From: Artemisia argyi | Taxonomy: Eukaryota; Streptophyta; Magnoliopsida; Asterales; Asteraceae | Length of the DNA stretch: 64,000 nt | Assembly (NCBI GenBank): GCA_030686995.1 | Contig: CM060706.1 | Location: forward strand, 142,685,505 to 142,749,504 | Direction of reading: 5' to 3' | Shown here: one piece after another, positions 47,901 through 60,036 of the stretch | How positions within the stretch are numbered: the stretch's first letter is position 1 | Layout of the letters: every line of letters starts with the position of its first letter | Translations under genes and position numbers: made by a program | The notes under the pieces: generated by a model | The model's database searches: none | What the model was told of the DNA's origin: nothing | Seen by the model: only the letters and a program-made list of their open reading frames with translations

Positions 47901-50900
47901 TGACCCTTTGTCAGAATTCCAAAATTTCAAAGAATTTTTGTGTTTTTTGTATTGAGAGTTAAGCTTTGTAATTTTTACATGATGTTGTGTCCCAATTAAA
48001 CTTTAAAGTCTCACTAATATTTTAATTTTGTGATTTTTCTGGTAGCTTGTGCATAAGCTCAAAGTGAGCTGCAGGGGAAGCCACTCCCCTGTGCACTGAT
48101 TGCAGTCTCACTCACCCAACTTTAGTGGACCCCACAGGCCTAACCAGTGAGCCCCATACCCTGTTTATTGGCTTATTGGAAAGCCAATAAGCCAATCTTC
48201 AAAGTTCAGGGCTTATTTTATGGTTTGTAGCTTATTTGCTAGGGCTGCATTGCCCATTAAGTTTGTCTCATTTCTGCTTATAAGCTGAGTACTCAGCTTT
48301 TGTGACCATATTCCAAGCCCTCCCCTGACCTCATCTGTGGGCCCCATAGATTAACTTTTAGCTTTTTGGAAAGCCAATAAGCTCAGCTTATTGGTTCCAC
48401 TATTACCTTGGCCTCCCAAAGTCCCTAGTGGGCCCCACAGACCTGCATACTTGACCAATTTGGTCTGTGATGTTTGTGGATTAGCTTATTGCTTATTTCA
48501 AGCTTATTTCTTTTGCTTCTTTGTTTCATTTGGTTTATTACAAGTTGCTTATTATTTGTTTGTAGCTTATTTGTAATTAAGACATCATTTGGTAGCTTTT
48601 TCAATTCAAGCAAAATCCTAATAAGCTTCAAAGCTTAACTGCCAATCAAATAAGCTTTCCAATTGCTTATTTCTGAGTTCCAAACAAACTTGCTTCACAA
48701 AAGTTGCTCAAAATCAGTTAAGAAGCAGTTGTGAAAAAGAAAAATCCAAAAAAGAACTTAATAGAAGTGATAGCTTCTATTTAAGCCAATTGGCTTATTC
48801 TTCAGCTTATTCATAAGCAATTTTAATTTTTATATTTTTCCTAGGTTTCTTATAGTTAAAAATTATTTTGGTAATTTTTTCAGATTTTTCCCTTATCATT
48901 TAGTATTTTTCATAATTTAATTTAGTTTTTAATAATGAATAATTAGTTAATAATTAATAATAATTAATTAAAATATCAGAAAAATACAAATTTAGTTTTA
49001 AAAATAGTTTTTAAGTATTTTAAATTTTTCCAAATTTTATTTTTATTTTTCTAGTGTAATTTTAGATTTAATTATAATTTAGGGTATTTTAAACAATTAA
49101 AAAGTAATTAGAAAATAGTTTTTAATTAATAATAATTATATAATTAGTGTAAAAATTAATTTTCTTTTTCTAAAAATTTTCTTTAATCATTAGGTTTGTA
49201 AAAATATCATTTTCACTTTTGTAGCCTTTTTAGTTATACAGATTCACTTTTTATCATGTACGTTTGTCACCATTTTCAATTTAAACGTACGTGTTTAGGT
49301 TTTTAAGCGTTTTTTTCTTATCTAAATTCACATAAGCAATCATATAGCTTTCCTAAGCTATTTAGTTTCATAATTTCTCAAATAATTCTCATCATACCCC
49401 TTTTCTGTGAAATTCACCCGATCACAAACACGCTAAAGTACAATTCACACCTCATCGGGACTTAACGACCTGGTGATACCCTATATTACCCGGAAGCATT
49501 GTTCTAGGTAGTTTGACTTTGTTGACCATTTCATTTGGTCAATTTAAGTTAACTGTTTAGAGTCAATCAATTGTACTCAAATTTTCTTATATTCATATAA
49601 TTCTAGTTTTAATTTCAGATTATTGTTTAAGTTTCATGTTAGTTTAATTTCTTATTGTTAGCTTAAATCAATAGTAGTTGTTTGCTTAAATTTCTGTTTA
49701 GTATTTCTGTTTCAAGTTATATAGAAAATCCAAAAAAAAAAATAAATAAAAATAATAAAAATAAAAAAAAAAAACAGAAAAATAAAAAAATAGTAGTTTC
49801 AATTTCAATTTAAGCTTCAAACAAGCTAGTTTTCTGTTTAATTAATATATATAAGCTTTCAAATCGTATACTGTGGTTTGTTTTGTTCAAAAACCTTAAA
49901 ATACACAAAAGTCAATTTTGGTCAACTGTTGAGCTTATTGAAATAAGCTGAGCTTATTGGAGTTAAGGCAACCAAGAAGAAGCACTTGGCCTGTCAAAAG
50001 ACAGGCAAGCATAGTGAAACCCCCTCTGTTTTGCTGAGGGGGTATTGAATTTGTAAGTTGTTCATTTTAAATTTCCATTGCATCAGTAGTATAATAAATA
50101 GTTTAGATCTGCTTATTAGTTACATTTTCTGCTTATTTTCATTGTTTGGAATCATTGTTACTATTATATTATAGTTTGTATTCATTTGATTTGATTTCTG
50201 TTTCATCATTTGTCTCTATTTGGATTAGTGTCCATGTGTTCTAGCTTGTGTTTGATCTGAGTTTTTGAATTGATTTGGAGATATTGAATCTATTGTAGCA
50301 CTGAGGTTGAGTTTGATTTGCTTTTGATTGGATTTGAGTGAGATATAGAGTTGAGACAGTCATTATAAGGGTGTTTGGATCTATCTGGTTTGCTGGTATA
50401 ATCATTGTTTCAGAGGTTAAGTTTGGTTTAGATAAGTTACTTAGGACATATTTAGGCTTAGTCTAGTTAAACTTAGTAGGTTGTTTTATTAAAAAGTCAA
50501 TTTAGCTTTTAATTACTCATAACAGATAGGTAGTTAAGAAAGTTAGTGGCATAATCTCAATAGTAGCTGCATAAGTTTATGTTTTAGCTTATTTTACTCA
50601 TATTTTAGGATTACATCACATTTTCAGTCTTAATTAAGCAATCAAAGATCATATTAGTCAAAGTCTCTGTTTATTTCAAAAGTAAAAAAAAAAAAAAAAG
50701 TTCACTCAGTTTTGGTCACAAATTTGATAGCAATTTCTAGGGTTCACTATTGAATTGAAATACATTTGAAAAGTTGATTTAAGGAATTTGGTAGCTTAAG
50801 TAACAAAAGCAAAAAGAAAAAAGTAAGTTTGAAACTCAAGAGCTTATTTAAAATTAGCCTTTAAGTTGTATGACTAGCTTACTTATTCCCCTACACACCA

Positions 50901-52285
50901 GTTTTTGATCAAGCTTTTAAGTCACTATTAGGTAATCAATTTGGATTGGAAACCAGATTTATTGGTATTTCTAAGTTCTCAGCTGGTTAGTAAAGCTTTT
51001 GCCCCCATTTGCTTTTACCCCACAGCTTATTTGCTCAGCTTATTTGTTCCATCTAGTTGGTAGGTTTGAGCAAGGTTCTGTCAATAGTTTTTAGGGCTGC
51101 AATTGCTTATTGTTGGTCATTAACTGAGTTTAGTGGTTGATTTAAGTTCATATACACCTGTAGTTGTTGTTTCCATTGTGATTTTGCATATTGCTTATTT
51201 TGATTTGCCACTGCTTATCCAATTATAGCTTATTGGCACCTGTTTTGGCCTAATTCTGTGTTTCTGAGTATCATTTGATCCAAGTTCTGTTCATTTAAGC
51301 TTATTTAAGTTCTAAAAGCAATTGGTCAAAGTTTGGTCAATCCCTGGTCAACTGTGCTTATCAATAAGCATTTTTCCATAAGCTGTTATAAGCCAAGAAG
51401 CACCTCCAGTGCTTATTTTTCAAATTTTAAATTTTTCTTAAGTTTAGAATATTGTTTTAGAATTTCCCTGAATTTTTCATATTTTTTCAAGTTGATTTGC
51501 TATTTTTCTTATTTTATTTTCTTTTTTATTCAATTTTTAATACATTTTAATTACCAAAAATTCCAAAAAAATCAGAAAAAGCTTAGAAAAATCCAAAAAT
51601 ATTTTAGAAATTTATTTTCAGTTATTTTAGAATTTTAGAAATTTATTTTGCATTTTTCTCATTTATTTTGAATTTAATTTAAATTTTTAATTAGAATTAA
51701 TAGATTTTAATTCCCAAACATTACACAAAAAGCCAAAAAAAAATAGTTTTTAGTTTTAAAATTACTTTTTAGTTATTTTATAATTTTCAAAATTTATTTT
51801 CCATTTTTCTCACTTTATTTGCATTTTCTTTTAATTTTTAATTAGTTAATTAGTTTTTAATTCATAAAAATTAAATAAAAAGTCAAAAAAATATTTTTCT
51901 TTTTCTCAAAATTTTATTTTATCATTTTTAACTTTTTAAAATTATTTTCAAGTCCATAGAAGTAGTGTAGCTTAAAATTTACGATTTATTTCGTACGTTT
52001 ACGTTTATTTTAAGTTTAAGCTTACGGTTTTCGATTCTACGTTACGTTTTTGGTTTGTTTACTTGAATTACGTGCTTTAGTGATTATTTGTGGTTTATTT
52101 ACTTATTCATTAGTATAATCTCATTAAAATCACTTTTTACCACTTTCACGACACGTTTCACGAATCGGGAATTCGAAATTCCATTCATCCTTCACACGGA
52201 CTACGACCTCGGGTTATCCGTATTTCTTTGCGGATTTCTTGAGTAATACTATACTATACTATAATATATTGGTTTTCACGAATCA
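44915..52285 (+). mobile_element. 3' LTR of element A, split by a solo LTR
   Basis: It starts TGATGTGTGCTTTTTCACACATCC and ends CACGAATCA. Homology to 2299-6082 runs along the whole length except for the insertion at 45998-49569. Only scattered substitutions are visible between the two LTRs. Confidence 0.92.
45998..49569 (+). mobile_element. Solo LTR D, Athila-like, inside the 3' LTR of A
   Basis: 3572 bp, starting TGATGAGTGCTCAAACACTCATCA and ending AGAGTCAATCA, with perfect ATTGT duplications (45993-45997 and 49570-49574). The 5' LTR of A is uninterrupted at the equivalent point (about 3400). It is related to LTR-C (same terminal hairpin, AGTCC motif array, ...CAATCA end) but clearly diverged. 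TATA at 46970-46978. Confidence 0.93.
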
Positions 52286-52329
52286 ACGGGGGAGTATATA
52301 TTTATTTAGAACTAGCTCTTGGAAGTATT
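52286..52329 (+). repeat. 44-bp direct repeat, right copy, flanking element A
   Basis: Identical to 2251-2294 and begins directly at the LTR end. It includes 9 bases of the MITE end although no MITE is present on this side. Confidence 0.9.
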
Positions 52330-54022
52330 TTTATATGAAAGTAGATTCAGTTATCTTTCCAACAATAGGGAGCTCGTCCCAATCGAAGCTACGTTGATTT
52401 TATATGATTTTTCGAAAACTGCCAACAGCTGACCACCGAATGGTCCGCGAACACTTCAGCTGGCGGCCAAATGGTTTCTAACCCAAAATGACCGATGGCC
52501 AAACCCCACGGTCGGCGGCTAAATGACCCCAGACTTGCCAGTTCCTGCAAGTTACTTATTTTACTAAAACTTGACTTTAGGACTTGATAAAACATAAAAC
52601 TTCACAGAATACAATAAAACATCATATATTCAATAATACGCACAATTTCGGTCTCAACAACCCACGAAAATGTACTTTTCAAAAATACGGGTGTTATGCT
52701 AAACACCCGTTTACATATATTAACTCAAATTATACACAACTCTTTAGCACACTTCAAAATCTGCAAATTGAATCTTAAACCATAACATGAACTCAATATT
52801 TTACAAAATATTACATCATAGGACACTTGAGGGTTTAACTTTATTTTGAGCTCGGTATCTAAGTTATGACTACCTTCCTACATACAAGCCAAATGCTTCC
52901 AATTTGTGCTTCCAATCCTAGGCCTTTTACCAAGATCTTACTTGCATTATAAAAACCTACAAAAATGTCAATAACTAAAACGTAACCTTTCGCTTAGTAA
53001 GAAATAGATATAACAAGGCATCATATATCAGTTAAACACATTTGCATTATAAACTTCACTTACTAGACAAAGAGAGTAAATCACACAATCACTTGCATTA
53101 TTCCACATCAACATATGCTTCACACACCTTCACTAGCATAACAACTAGGCAACCCACTTCTTAGTTAGTTTAACCAACTAGCATCATTCTAATCTTACTC
53201 CAAGCACACTAAACCTTAAGTCACAATCAAACACATAGCACATAACACATAATACAAAATAAACTCAGTATAACACCTTGTTATAGTATTACTTACTTTT
53301 ATTATATGGCTAAACTATCTCAATGCCAACATCAACATCCTTGATTCCTAAATAAGATTATTCCAGCATAATACTTATCAATTTCATAAATAAAATAAAG
53401 AGGGTTTACAGGCCTAGTAACATACCCATCATTATACCTAATTATATGATCATATGGTAAAATCCCCCAAAAATCACTAATTACCCATTACCCAAGGGTA
53501 TTAATCATATCATTGTTGCTTTAGCTTAAAATTCCTTTTACCAAAAACCCACAAATTTAATTATGAACCCTAATTCTTAAATCACCAATTTTGAAATGAG
53601 AGTCACTTACTTGTAGGGTTGATTGGTATGAGCTTACTTCTTGATTTGGGACCTTAATTGATCATTTGGACCACTTTGGTTTCCTTCCCTTTCTTGTTTG
53701 GCTCGGCACCGACAAAACACCAACAATGGCACTAGAAAAATGTAGAACCTTGGTATGTCTTCTAGTTAAAAGGCGGTAGTTGCAAGTTTGGTCTTTTGAC
53801 ACCTTTGACCCTTCATGTCCATTTTCTTTATAATTAGGATACATACTTTTCATAATATATATAGTAACCATTTAACTTATAGTTGACTATTTGGTTTGAC
53901 TTCTAACTTGGACATTTGACTAGTCAATTAGTTTAAGTCTTCAAACACATAAAAATCTTAGTCAAATTTATTCGATGGCATTTTAGTAATTATAAGCATA
54001 TAACCGGTTTTGGGGTGTTACA
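52330..54022 (-). mobile_element. Probable LTR remnant (minus strand)
   Basis: Read on the minus strand it begins TGTAACACCCCAAAACCGG, a start seen in many plant Ty3/gypsy LTRs. It has a TATA-like ACTATATATATTATG near plus 53850-53864 and no ORF. The other border is not defined and I found no matching 5-bp duplication next to AACAT at 54023, so the extent is uncertain. The left portion (about 52390-52530) is GC-richer. Confidence 0.45.
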
Positions 54023-55310
54023 AACATGTCGACGCATCCTCCCCGTAGGCAACGCGTCCTAGGCACAAAAAAGGAGAACTCGGTTGTATGTATGACAGAA
54101 TCATTGTGAGTTTTTGTGTGTGTGGGGTTTTTTATTAATTAATTTTTGTGGGGTAGTAGGGTATGCTTTTGGTGGTGTTCTCGGTCATCCCCATTACACT
54201 AAGTTGGTTATGAAGTTATTGTAAAGAGAAAAAGTTGATGTAACAGAGGTGTCCTTGATCCTGAGTTGGGTTGCATTACGTGTAGCCTAACATACTAGTG
54301 ATGGTTTACTATATATTGGGTAATGTTAGCAACAAAGAATGACCCATAAGTGACTTGTTTTTCTAAGTGATTAAGATTAAAATATCATCATTTTTTTAAA
54401 GCAAGTGTATGAAAAGGCTTTGACAATTTATATCACCAAGTGGTCCAACTAGCATCAAAGATGGATTCATAAATTTTTAGAGGGTGTTGCAAAAATTTTG
54501 TTAATGATTATAAGTACTTATGTTGCACCATAAAGAATTTATTAGCTAAAATCAGAGGTCGCACATGCCAAAAAAGAAACAGTTTATACTTCGTGAATAA
54601 AAATCTGCCACACCTGGTTCTCATGTGGGCCCGTCCTTAACTACCATCACAAATGAACAAATCGGATGACGTGCCTTGAAATGTCAAATAGTGAAATTCA
54701 ACTTCATAATTGATACGAACTATACACATTTTTGGCTTGAAAAATGTTCACCGGCGCTTATTTGATTCTACTTTAAGTTTAATTATTTGATGACTATATT
54801 GTTGTAGCCATTCAACGTACATAAACGTACTCCAAAATATATCTATATCACTTTCAATTCCTATCATGATGTTATATATTCAGTTCAACACGAAAAGGAA
54901 GTATAGCTTCTAGTTTGTTCTTTAGATCGAATCGTTAGTTAAAGATGTGTCTGTCAATTAACTTGGAAAACTTTAAAAGGAAACCAGGAAACCCGGTTTT
55001 GAGTTTCTGAGAACCAGACAATCCATCATATAAAAAGGATGTGCACAATTGATCATTGACAGCAGTCTTCTCTTTTCTCTCAAATGTGGGGCACTTTTTT
55101 CGGTTTTTTAACCAAAACAAACCTCTCGTGCGCACCAACAATCATCAAATGCATTGGTGAACAAATTCCCGTACTTAACTAGCAAGTTTCCAAGTTCAAT
55201 AAATTAAAAGGACGTAAAATTAAAACATACACGAACACGAACACAAATACATAATTCATTTGCTACAACCGCTTGCATTATTATATGATCGTGATTTAAG
55301 TACTAACTAC
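54023..55310. other. Intergenic region 3' of the methylesterase
   Basis: Mixed, mostly AT-rich sequence without a convincing ORF, RNA gene or transposon end. The 3' untranslated region of the methylesterase should lie in its right 150-300 bases. No clear AATAAA is visible on the minus strand close to the stop. Confidence 0.4.
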
Positions 55311-57710
55311 TCATGGGTATCTAGAAACTATTTCCTGCAAATAAACGGTTAGATCTTTGGCTTTTGATAACATGATCATATGACCAGCTCCCGGAATGGA
55401 TATCACTTCGTTTGGAGGACTATCTTTTATGACAAATCTTTGAAATTCTTCGTCCATGACTTGATCTCCTTCGCATACAATATAAACCCTACTTGTTGAT
55501 CCATATTTTTCTTTAGTTAGAAGAGAATCCTTACTCATGTCCTCGAAGTAAAACGGACTTGGTCTTATCAACATCGTCGCCAATGCCAAGTCCTACATCA
55601 AGCCAGTTAGAGATATATAAACGATCAAATATATAAAAATTAATGGATAATGATGAGCATTGCTACAAATTTTGTCGACAGGCAAGATTTTGTCCATGGG
55701 GACCCAAGAGACCTGTTCCAGTTTAGGACCAGCAAAATGAAACTGATTTGGTATATATTATACAATGTCCCCACTGCCTTTAAATGGAAATAGTTGGGAT
55801 GTTCATTATTGGTTGATAAAAAAATAAAAAGTGACTATGGTATGTTAATTAACCAGATTAATATATGCAAAGAACTTTGAAGAACTTGTCTTTGTTGGAG
55901 TCTTAATATTAGACTCCACTTACAAGCAAATAAACTCAAAGAACCAAATCTTATGTCTTAGCATCTGTTTACTAAGTCACATAAAAATCAATGTGATTGT
56001 TATGAAACTATGAGAGGTAGTTTTGTGTGCCTAGCTACACATCGGTGCACATTGGTTTCACTATTATTTATGCCTTTCTCGAAACTAATTGTTATGAAAT
56101 ATTTAATGTTAAGCGTAAAATTAAAGAAAATTTAGGGGGAAATATACAATAATGTAGAGTAATAAATTCTACAATTCTTTTGGAAATACTCCGTAATTAA
56201 CTTTGTTTGGGTTCATTAATGTAAGGCATCCTATTTTCACAAGTTATAAGAATTGATAAATTGTAAGTTTTGTGTACTACTTTGGGTAGCCAGCTTTCAT
56301 ATTTTTCGAGTATACGTATGTCAATCAATCCACAAAACTGATGAGAATTTGTTACCATAAATTGAGGGAGGGAAAGAATTTATAAGGTTTATTACGTTTC
56401 CCCAATAATTTATGACAGACAATTAGACGTATGAAATAACATCACAGGAGTCCAATTCTAAGTCGGCATGTGGTTCCCAGCCACACATGTTTATTTCCCA
56501 TGCTTGTCTCATATGCATTAAAATCCAATTTCTCGTAAAATCTTATCAAGATTCAAGAGTAGAACGTACCTCCGGTTGGCAATTCTGATACATCATGGTG
56601 GCTATGTAATTACCCCCTAGTTCAGCTGATGCAGGTGATCCGTTCTTAAACGTGAACTGGCAATCCATAAACATTTCCGGCTTCAAATTCTTGAAGTACT
56701 TCAAAACGAAATTAAAAGTTTTGTTATGTAGGAGTTTAGTTAAATCATGCAAGGGTGAGGAACTATCATCTTTTGTAATATCATGTTAATAAAATGCAAC
56801 ATATATATCATATATATTTTGAAATATTTGTTATTAGTTACTCCCTCCGTCCCAAAAATATAAGTCCAGTTTGACTTTTTGAATCGAACTTTGACCTTAA
56901 ATATTTTTGTTATTATTATATAATACTTGATTTAAAATATATAAATGGATAGTGTTTTATATGTATTTTCATTTGGTATAATTTTCAGTAAGTGATATAT
57001 CATACAAACAAAAATATTTATGGTCAAAGTTCAATTCAAAAAGTCAAACTAGACTTATATTTTGGGACGGATGTAGTATTAACGTAGAGAGATCCTTTAA
57101 ATAAATACAAAATTACAAACATATCATATCTTGTAATATTTGCAGTTAAGTTGCTAGAATAAATGTAATCATGTATATAGGATGGTGATTCTTTTTGAGA
57201 TCAACATAATTAGTCATTTTATATTACGTAATAAGAAACTGTCTTTATACCAAAGATGGTCGTTTTAAAAAGTTATTAAATTATTCAAAGTTGATCATGT
57301 TGATCTCAACATGATACGAGCATTAATATATATACCTGTTTCATTTGCAAGGCCGGAGGGTCCCTAGAATTCGGCATATAAGCGGATATGAAAACCGCAG
57401 CCGATACAATGTGTGAAAACCTCTCCATGGCTAGAGCAATAGCAAGTCCCCCATAGCTGTGTCCCACCAACACCACTCTCTCGTCAACAGACAACGACTC
57501 GAGAAGTTCAACCAATGGCTGTATGTAGTCTGAAAAGGTGGCTATATCCTCTAGCCTACCTGGGTGCACCCCAGAACCACCAAGGTCGACTGCTGTCACG
57601 CGGTAGCCAGATGATCTTAGGTGGCTCACAACTTTGTACCAACACCATGCTCCATGAGATAGTCCATGGACGAGCACCAAGTGTTTCGATAAAGCTATAT
57701 TAGTCGGCAT
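55311..57710 (-). CDS. Methylesterase, SABP2/MES-type alpha/beta hydrolase, 3 exons, 261 aa
   Basis: Exons on the minus strand: 57710-57336, 56698-56570, 55592-55311. All junctions are phase 0 with GT...AG borders (donors GTATAT and GTACGT, acceptors TTTTGAAG and GATGTAG). This gives 125 + 43 + 93 = 261 codons, the usual size for the plant MES/hydroxynitrile-lyase-like family. Catalytic Ser85 (GHSYGG), Asp211 (CEGDQVMDEE) and His239 (GAGHMIM) are all present, with the N-terminal HGLSHGAWCW oxyanion region. Members hydrolyse methyl esters such as methyl salicylate or methyl jasmonate, and some are hydroxynitrile lyases or terpenoid esterases; the substrate here is unknown. No signal peptide is seen, so it is probably cytosolic. 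Intron 1 holds a Stowaway-like MITE. It is the only intact host gene found in the window. Confidence 0.9.
56841..57076. mobile_element. Stowaway-like MITE in intron 1 of the methylesterase
   Basis: 236 bp with ends CTCCCTCCGTCCCAAAAATATAAG and ...CTTATATTTTGGGACGGATGTAG, flanked by TA (56839-56840 and 57077-57078). The inner palindrome is the same type as the MITE at 2040-2259. It makes up about 40 percent of intron 1 and leaves the splice sites untouched. Confidence 0.9.
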
Positions 57711-57760
57711 GTGCTTGCTCTATAGGTGGATAGGGATTTTTGGTATGTCTATTTCAAGTG

Positions 57761-57767
57761 TTTATAG
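57761..57767 (-). promoter_or_regulatory. Candidate TATA box of the methylesterase
   Basis: CTATAAA on the minus strand, about 50-57 bases upstream of the ATG at 57710. The implied 5' untranslated region is only about 20-25 bases. It is a sequence match only. Confidence 0.4.
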
Positions 57768-60030
57768 ATGGTAATAGATAAAATGTAACGTGCTGAAATA
57801 TATAGTCAAGTGGGAAACAAATACTCGCACTAGCCAAGCACAGACACAGAAATTAACACACGCATTTATTGATCACCAGCCATATTTTTAAATGGCTTTC
57901 TTTATTGGTACCTTCCAAATTTAGAAGTAATACCTCTTTTTTTAATTTTATTTTTATTATAAAACTGCGAAATGAAAAATACGAAAAATAAAACATAAAG
58001 TTTGACAAGTTAAAAATAGTAAAATATAAAAAGTACGAAACATAAACCATAAACAACAGTCTTGCTATGTTAATAAAATATTTAAAAATGTCGAAAAAAG
58101 TACATAACATAAAATATAAATTTTGACAAGTCACAGCAGCAAAAGAAAGAAGATACAAAACAAAAAATGGTAAAAAAAAATCGACTTTTTCGTCAATAAA
58201 GCGGGTACTAGAGGGTGGGAGGAGGGTTGGGGTACTAATAGTAGAACCCTTTTTAAATATCAAAATACGTACATGTTGAAATTCATTACTACTATTTATG
58301 GCGCGGGGACATAATGGTATAAGTACGTGTTAAACACGATAAATCTAATGCAAGCTTTATTTCGAGTTTAGGTTCATTAGGGTAAAGTTTGTGTTTTGTA
58401 ATCTATAAATGTTAGTTATTAATAAACTTATGGGGTTTTCATTATTTTACGTACATACACTAGTTATAATCTTCGTGCACGCGCGGTTTTTTTTTTTTTT
58501 TTTTTTTTTGAAATAATTATTTATAATTTTTAATCCTATTATTAATTACATCTTATTTATATTTTTTGTATTTATCTTTTACTTGTCTTGTGGATAAATA
58601 TAAAATAAATAATATTTTTTTTTAATATCTTATTTATATTTTTTGTATGGATAAATATAAAATATTACCTAATAAGAAAATAATCTTTTTTTAATAAAAT
58701 TATTACTAAATCTGATATGAATTGATTTTTTTGAAATGCAAAATTTCAAATAAGAGTTTTATTTTATTATATAAAAGATGGTAAAATTAAATAGTGGGTT
58801 TAATCTTCAGACTTAATCGACCATTGTGTGTGGCCGTCTTTAGCCATCCACGTCAAACCTTCTCAAAAATCTTTATCTTTTCACTTGTCTCTGTAGCTTG
58901 TGCCAAAACCCTAATTACCGCCCTTGCTTTTCTTTCCTTCTCTTCATTTGCTAGGTGCCAAACCAAACCATAAGAGTTAGGTGCCGTACATCATTCTTTT
59001 CTATATTTTCTTTCTTCTCCGTTCTTATTTATTATATTTGTCTATTTTGTTTTTGTTTGTAAAAGATCTTTTTTGGTGTCATAGCTGTTGTTCTTTGACG
59101 CCACACAACAAAAACACGTAGTAATTAAAAAAAAATGTTTTTCTTATTGTCTTTAATGTAAATGGTTAAACAATCAAAAACAAACTTCTGCATCTACATT
59201 ATCAAGACGTGTGAAGATTTTGGACACTTTCTTCGCGTGCAATCGAATGCTTCGTCAGCAAATTGCATGTAAGATTTTTCTAGTGTTTTTTTTTTCTCCG
59301 ATCGAACTTCAAGGAATTATGAGATTATAGTATGTCGGCCCAAGCCCGGTATGTTGCTTAGGGTCTATCAGGGTTAATAATATATAAATATTGGTTATTA
59401 ATAAACCCACGAGGATTTCATTTTCAAACTTAATTAGTATCGTAGCGGGTTTCATCCTCAGATATAGGTGGCTATGTTGAGCCGCTTCCTCTAGGCCACC
59501 TCATCAAACCCTATTGCAGCCGTTATTCATTTTCTTTGAAAAAAAAATGCAAACTTCGGCCTAAACCCTAATTGCGTACTGTTTTGTCCATAAATTTCAA
59601 ATTGTTTGTAGTTAACTGACGTAATTAGCTTCATTCTCATCGTTTTTCAATTATGCACAAAATCCAACTTGAAACTCACCTCCGCCAGCCATCTCGCCTC
59701 CACGTGCCGTTAGAAGCCGACTGCCCAAAAAAAATCTTTTTTTTTTTCTTTTTTTTGCGGGGGTGGGGGTGGGGGGGGGGGGGGGATCCATTAAAGTTTC
59801 ATGCTATGTGTACTCTATATGTAGTTTGGTTAATAATATAATACACTTACGGGATTTTATCAATTTAACAATACGTACATGGGAACATGTAATCTATCAT
59901 TTGCATTTTTTATTTTTATTATTTTTTTTGGGTATATTATATAAGTTAGTTACTACATTTCATGAATATTATAGATGGATGACATCGAGAAAGTGCAACA
60001 ATAACTATATCACAGGAATGTTATTTTAGT
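57768..60030. other. Intergenic region with low-complexity tracts
   Basis: No supported gene. The minus-strand frame at 57853-58263 is composition-driven (A/T-rich, hydrophobic) and not convincing. A T23 run lies at 58487-58509, and a T-run followed by interrupted G-runs at about 59738-59785. Two stretches with similar wording (TTATTAATAAAC... near 58415 and 59395) suggest old repeats. Confidence 0.4.
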
Positions 60031-60036
60031 GAGCGA

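Larger units (their letters stand above)
2299..52285 (+). mobile_element. Element A: Athila-like non-autonomous LTR retrotransposon (outermost)
   Basis: LTRs lie at 2299-6082 and 44915-52285. With the nested solo LTR and its duplication removed, the 3' LTR is about 3.79 kb against 3784 bp for the 5' LTR. The PBS (6089-6106) is tRNA-Asp type and the PPT is at 44900-44914. The internal region codes one ORF, split by element B. There is no protease, RT, RNase H or integrase core. The sequence after its ORF resembles the sequence just after pol in element C. I infer a deletion derivative of an Athila-type element that depended on enzymes made elsewhere. Confidence 0.85.

Noticed and set aside
56546..56752. 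Longer second exon of the methylesterase
   Set aside because: The open frame runs to 56752, but no AG in phase 0 lies at its upstream edge. The acceptor TTTTGAAG at 56699-56700 gives phase 0, a 129-bp exon, and a 261-residue protein of normal family length.
57853..58263. 136-codon minus-strand ORF
   Set aside because: Low-complexity, A/T-driven hydrophobic translation with no motif and no promoter context.
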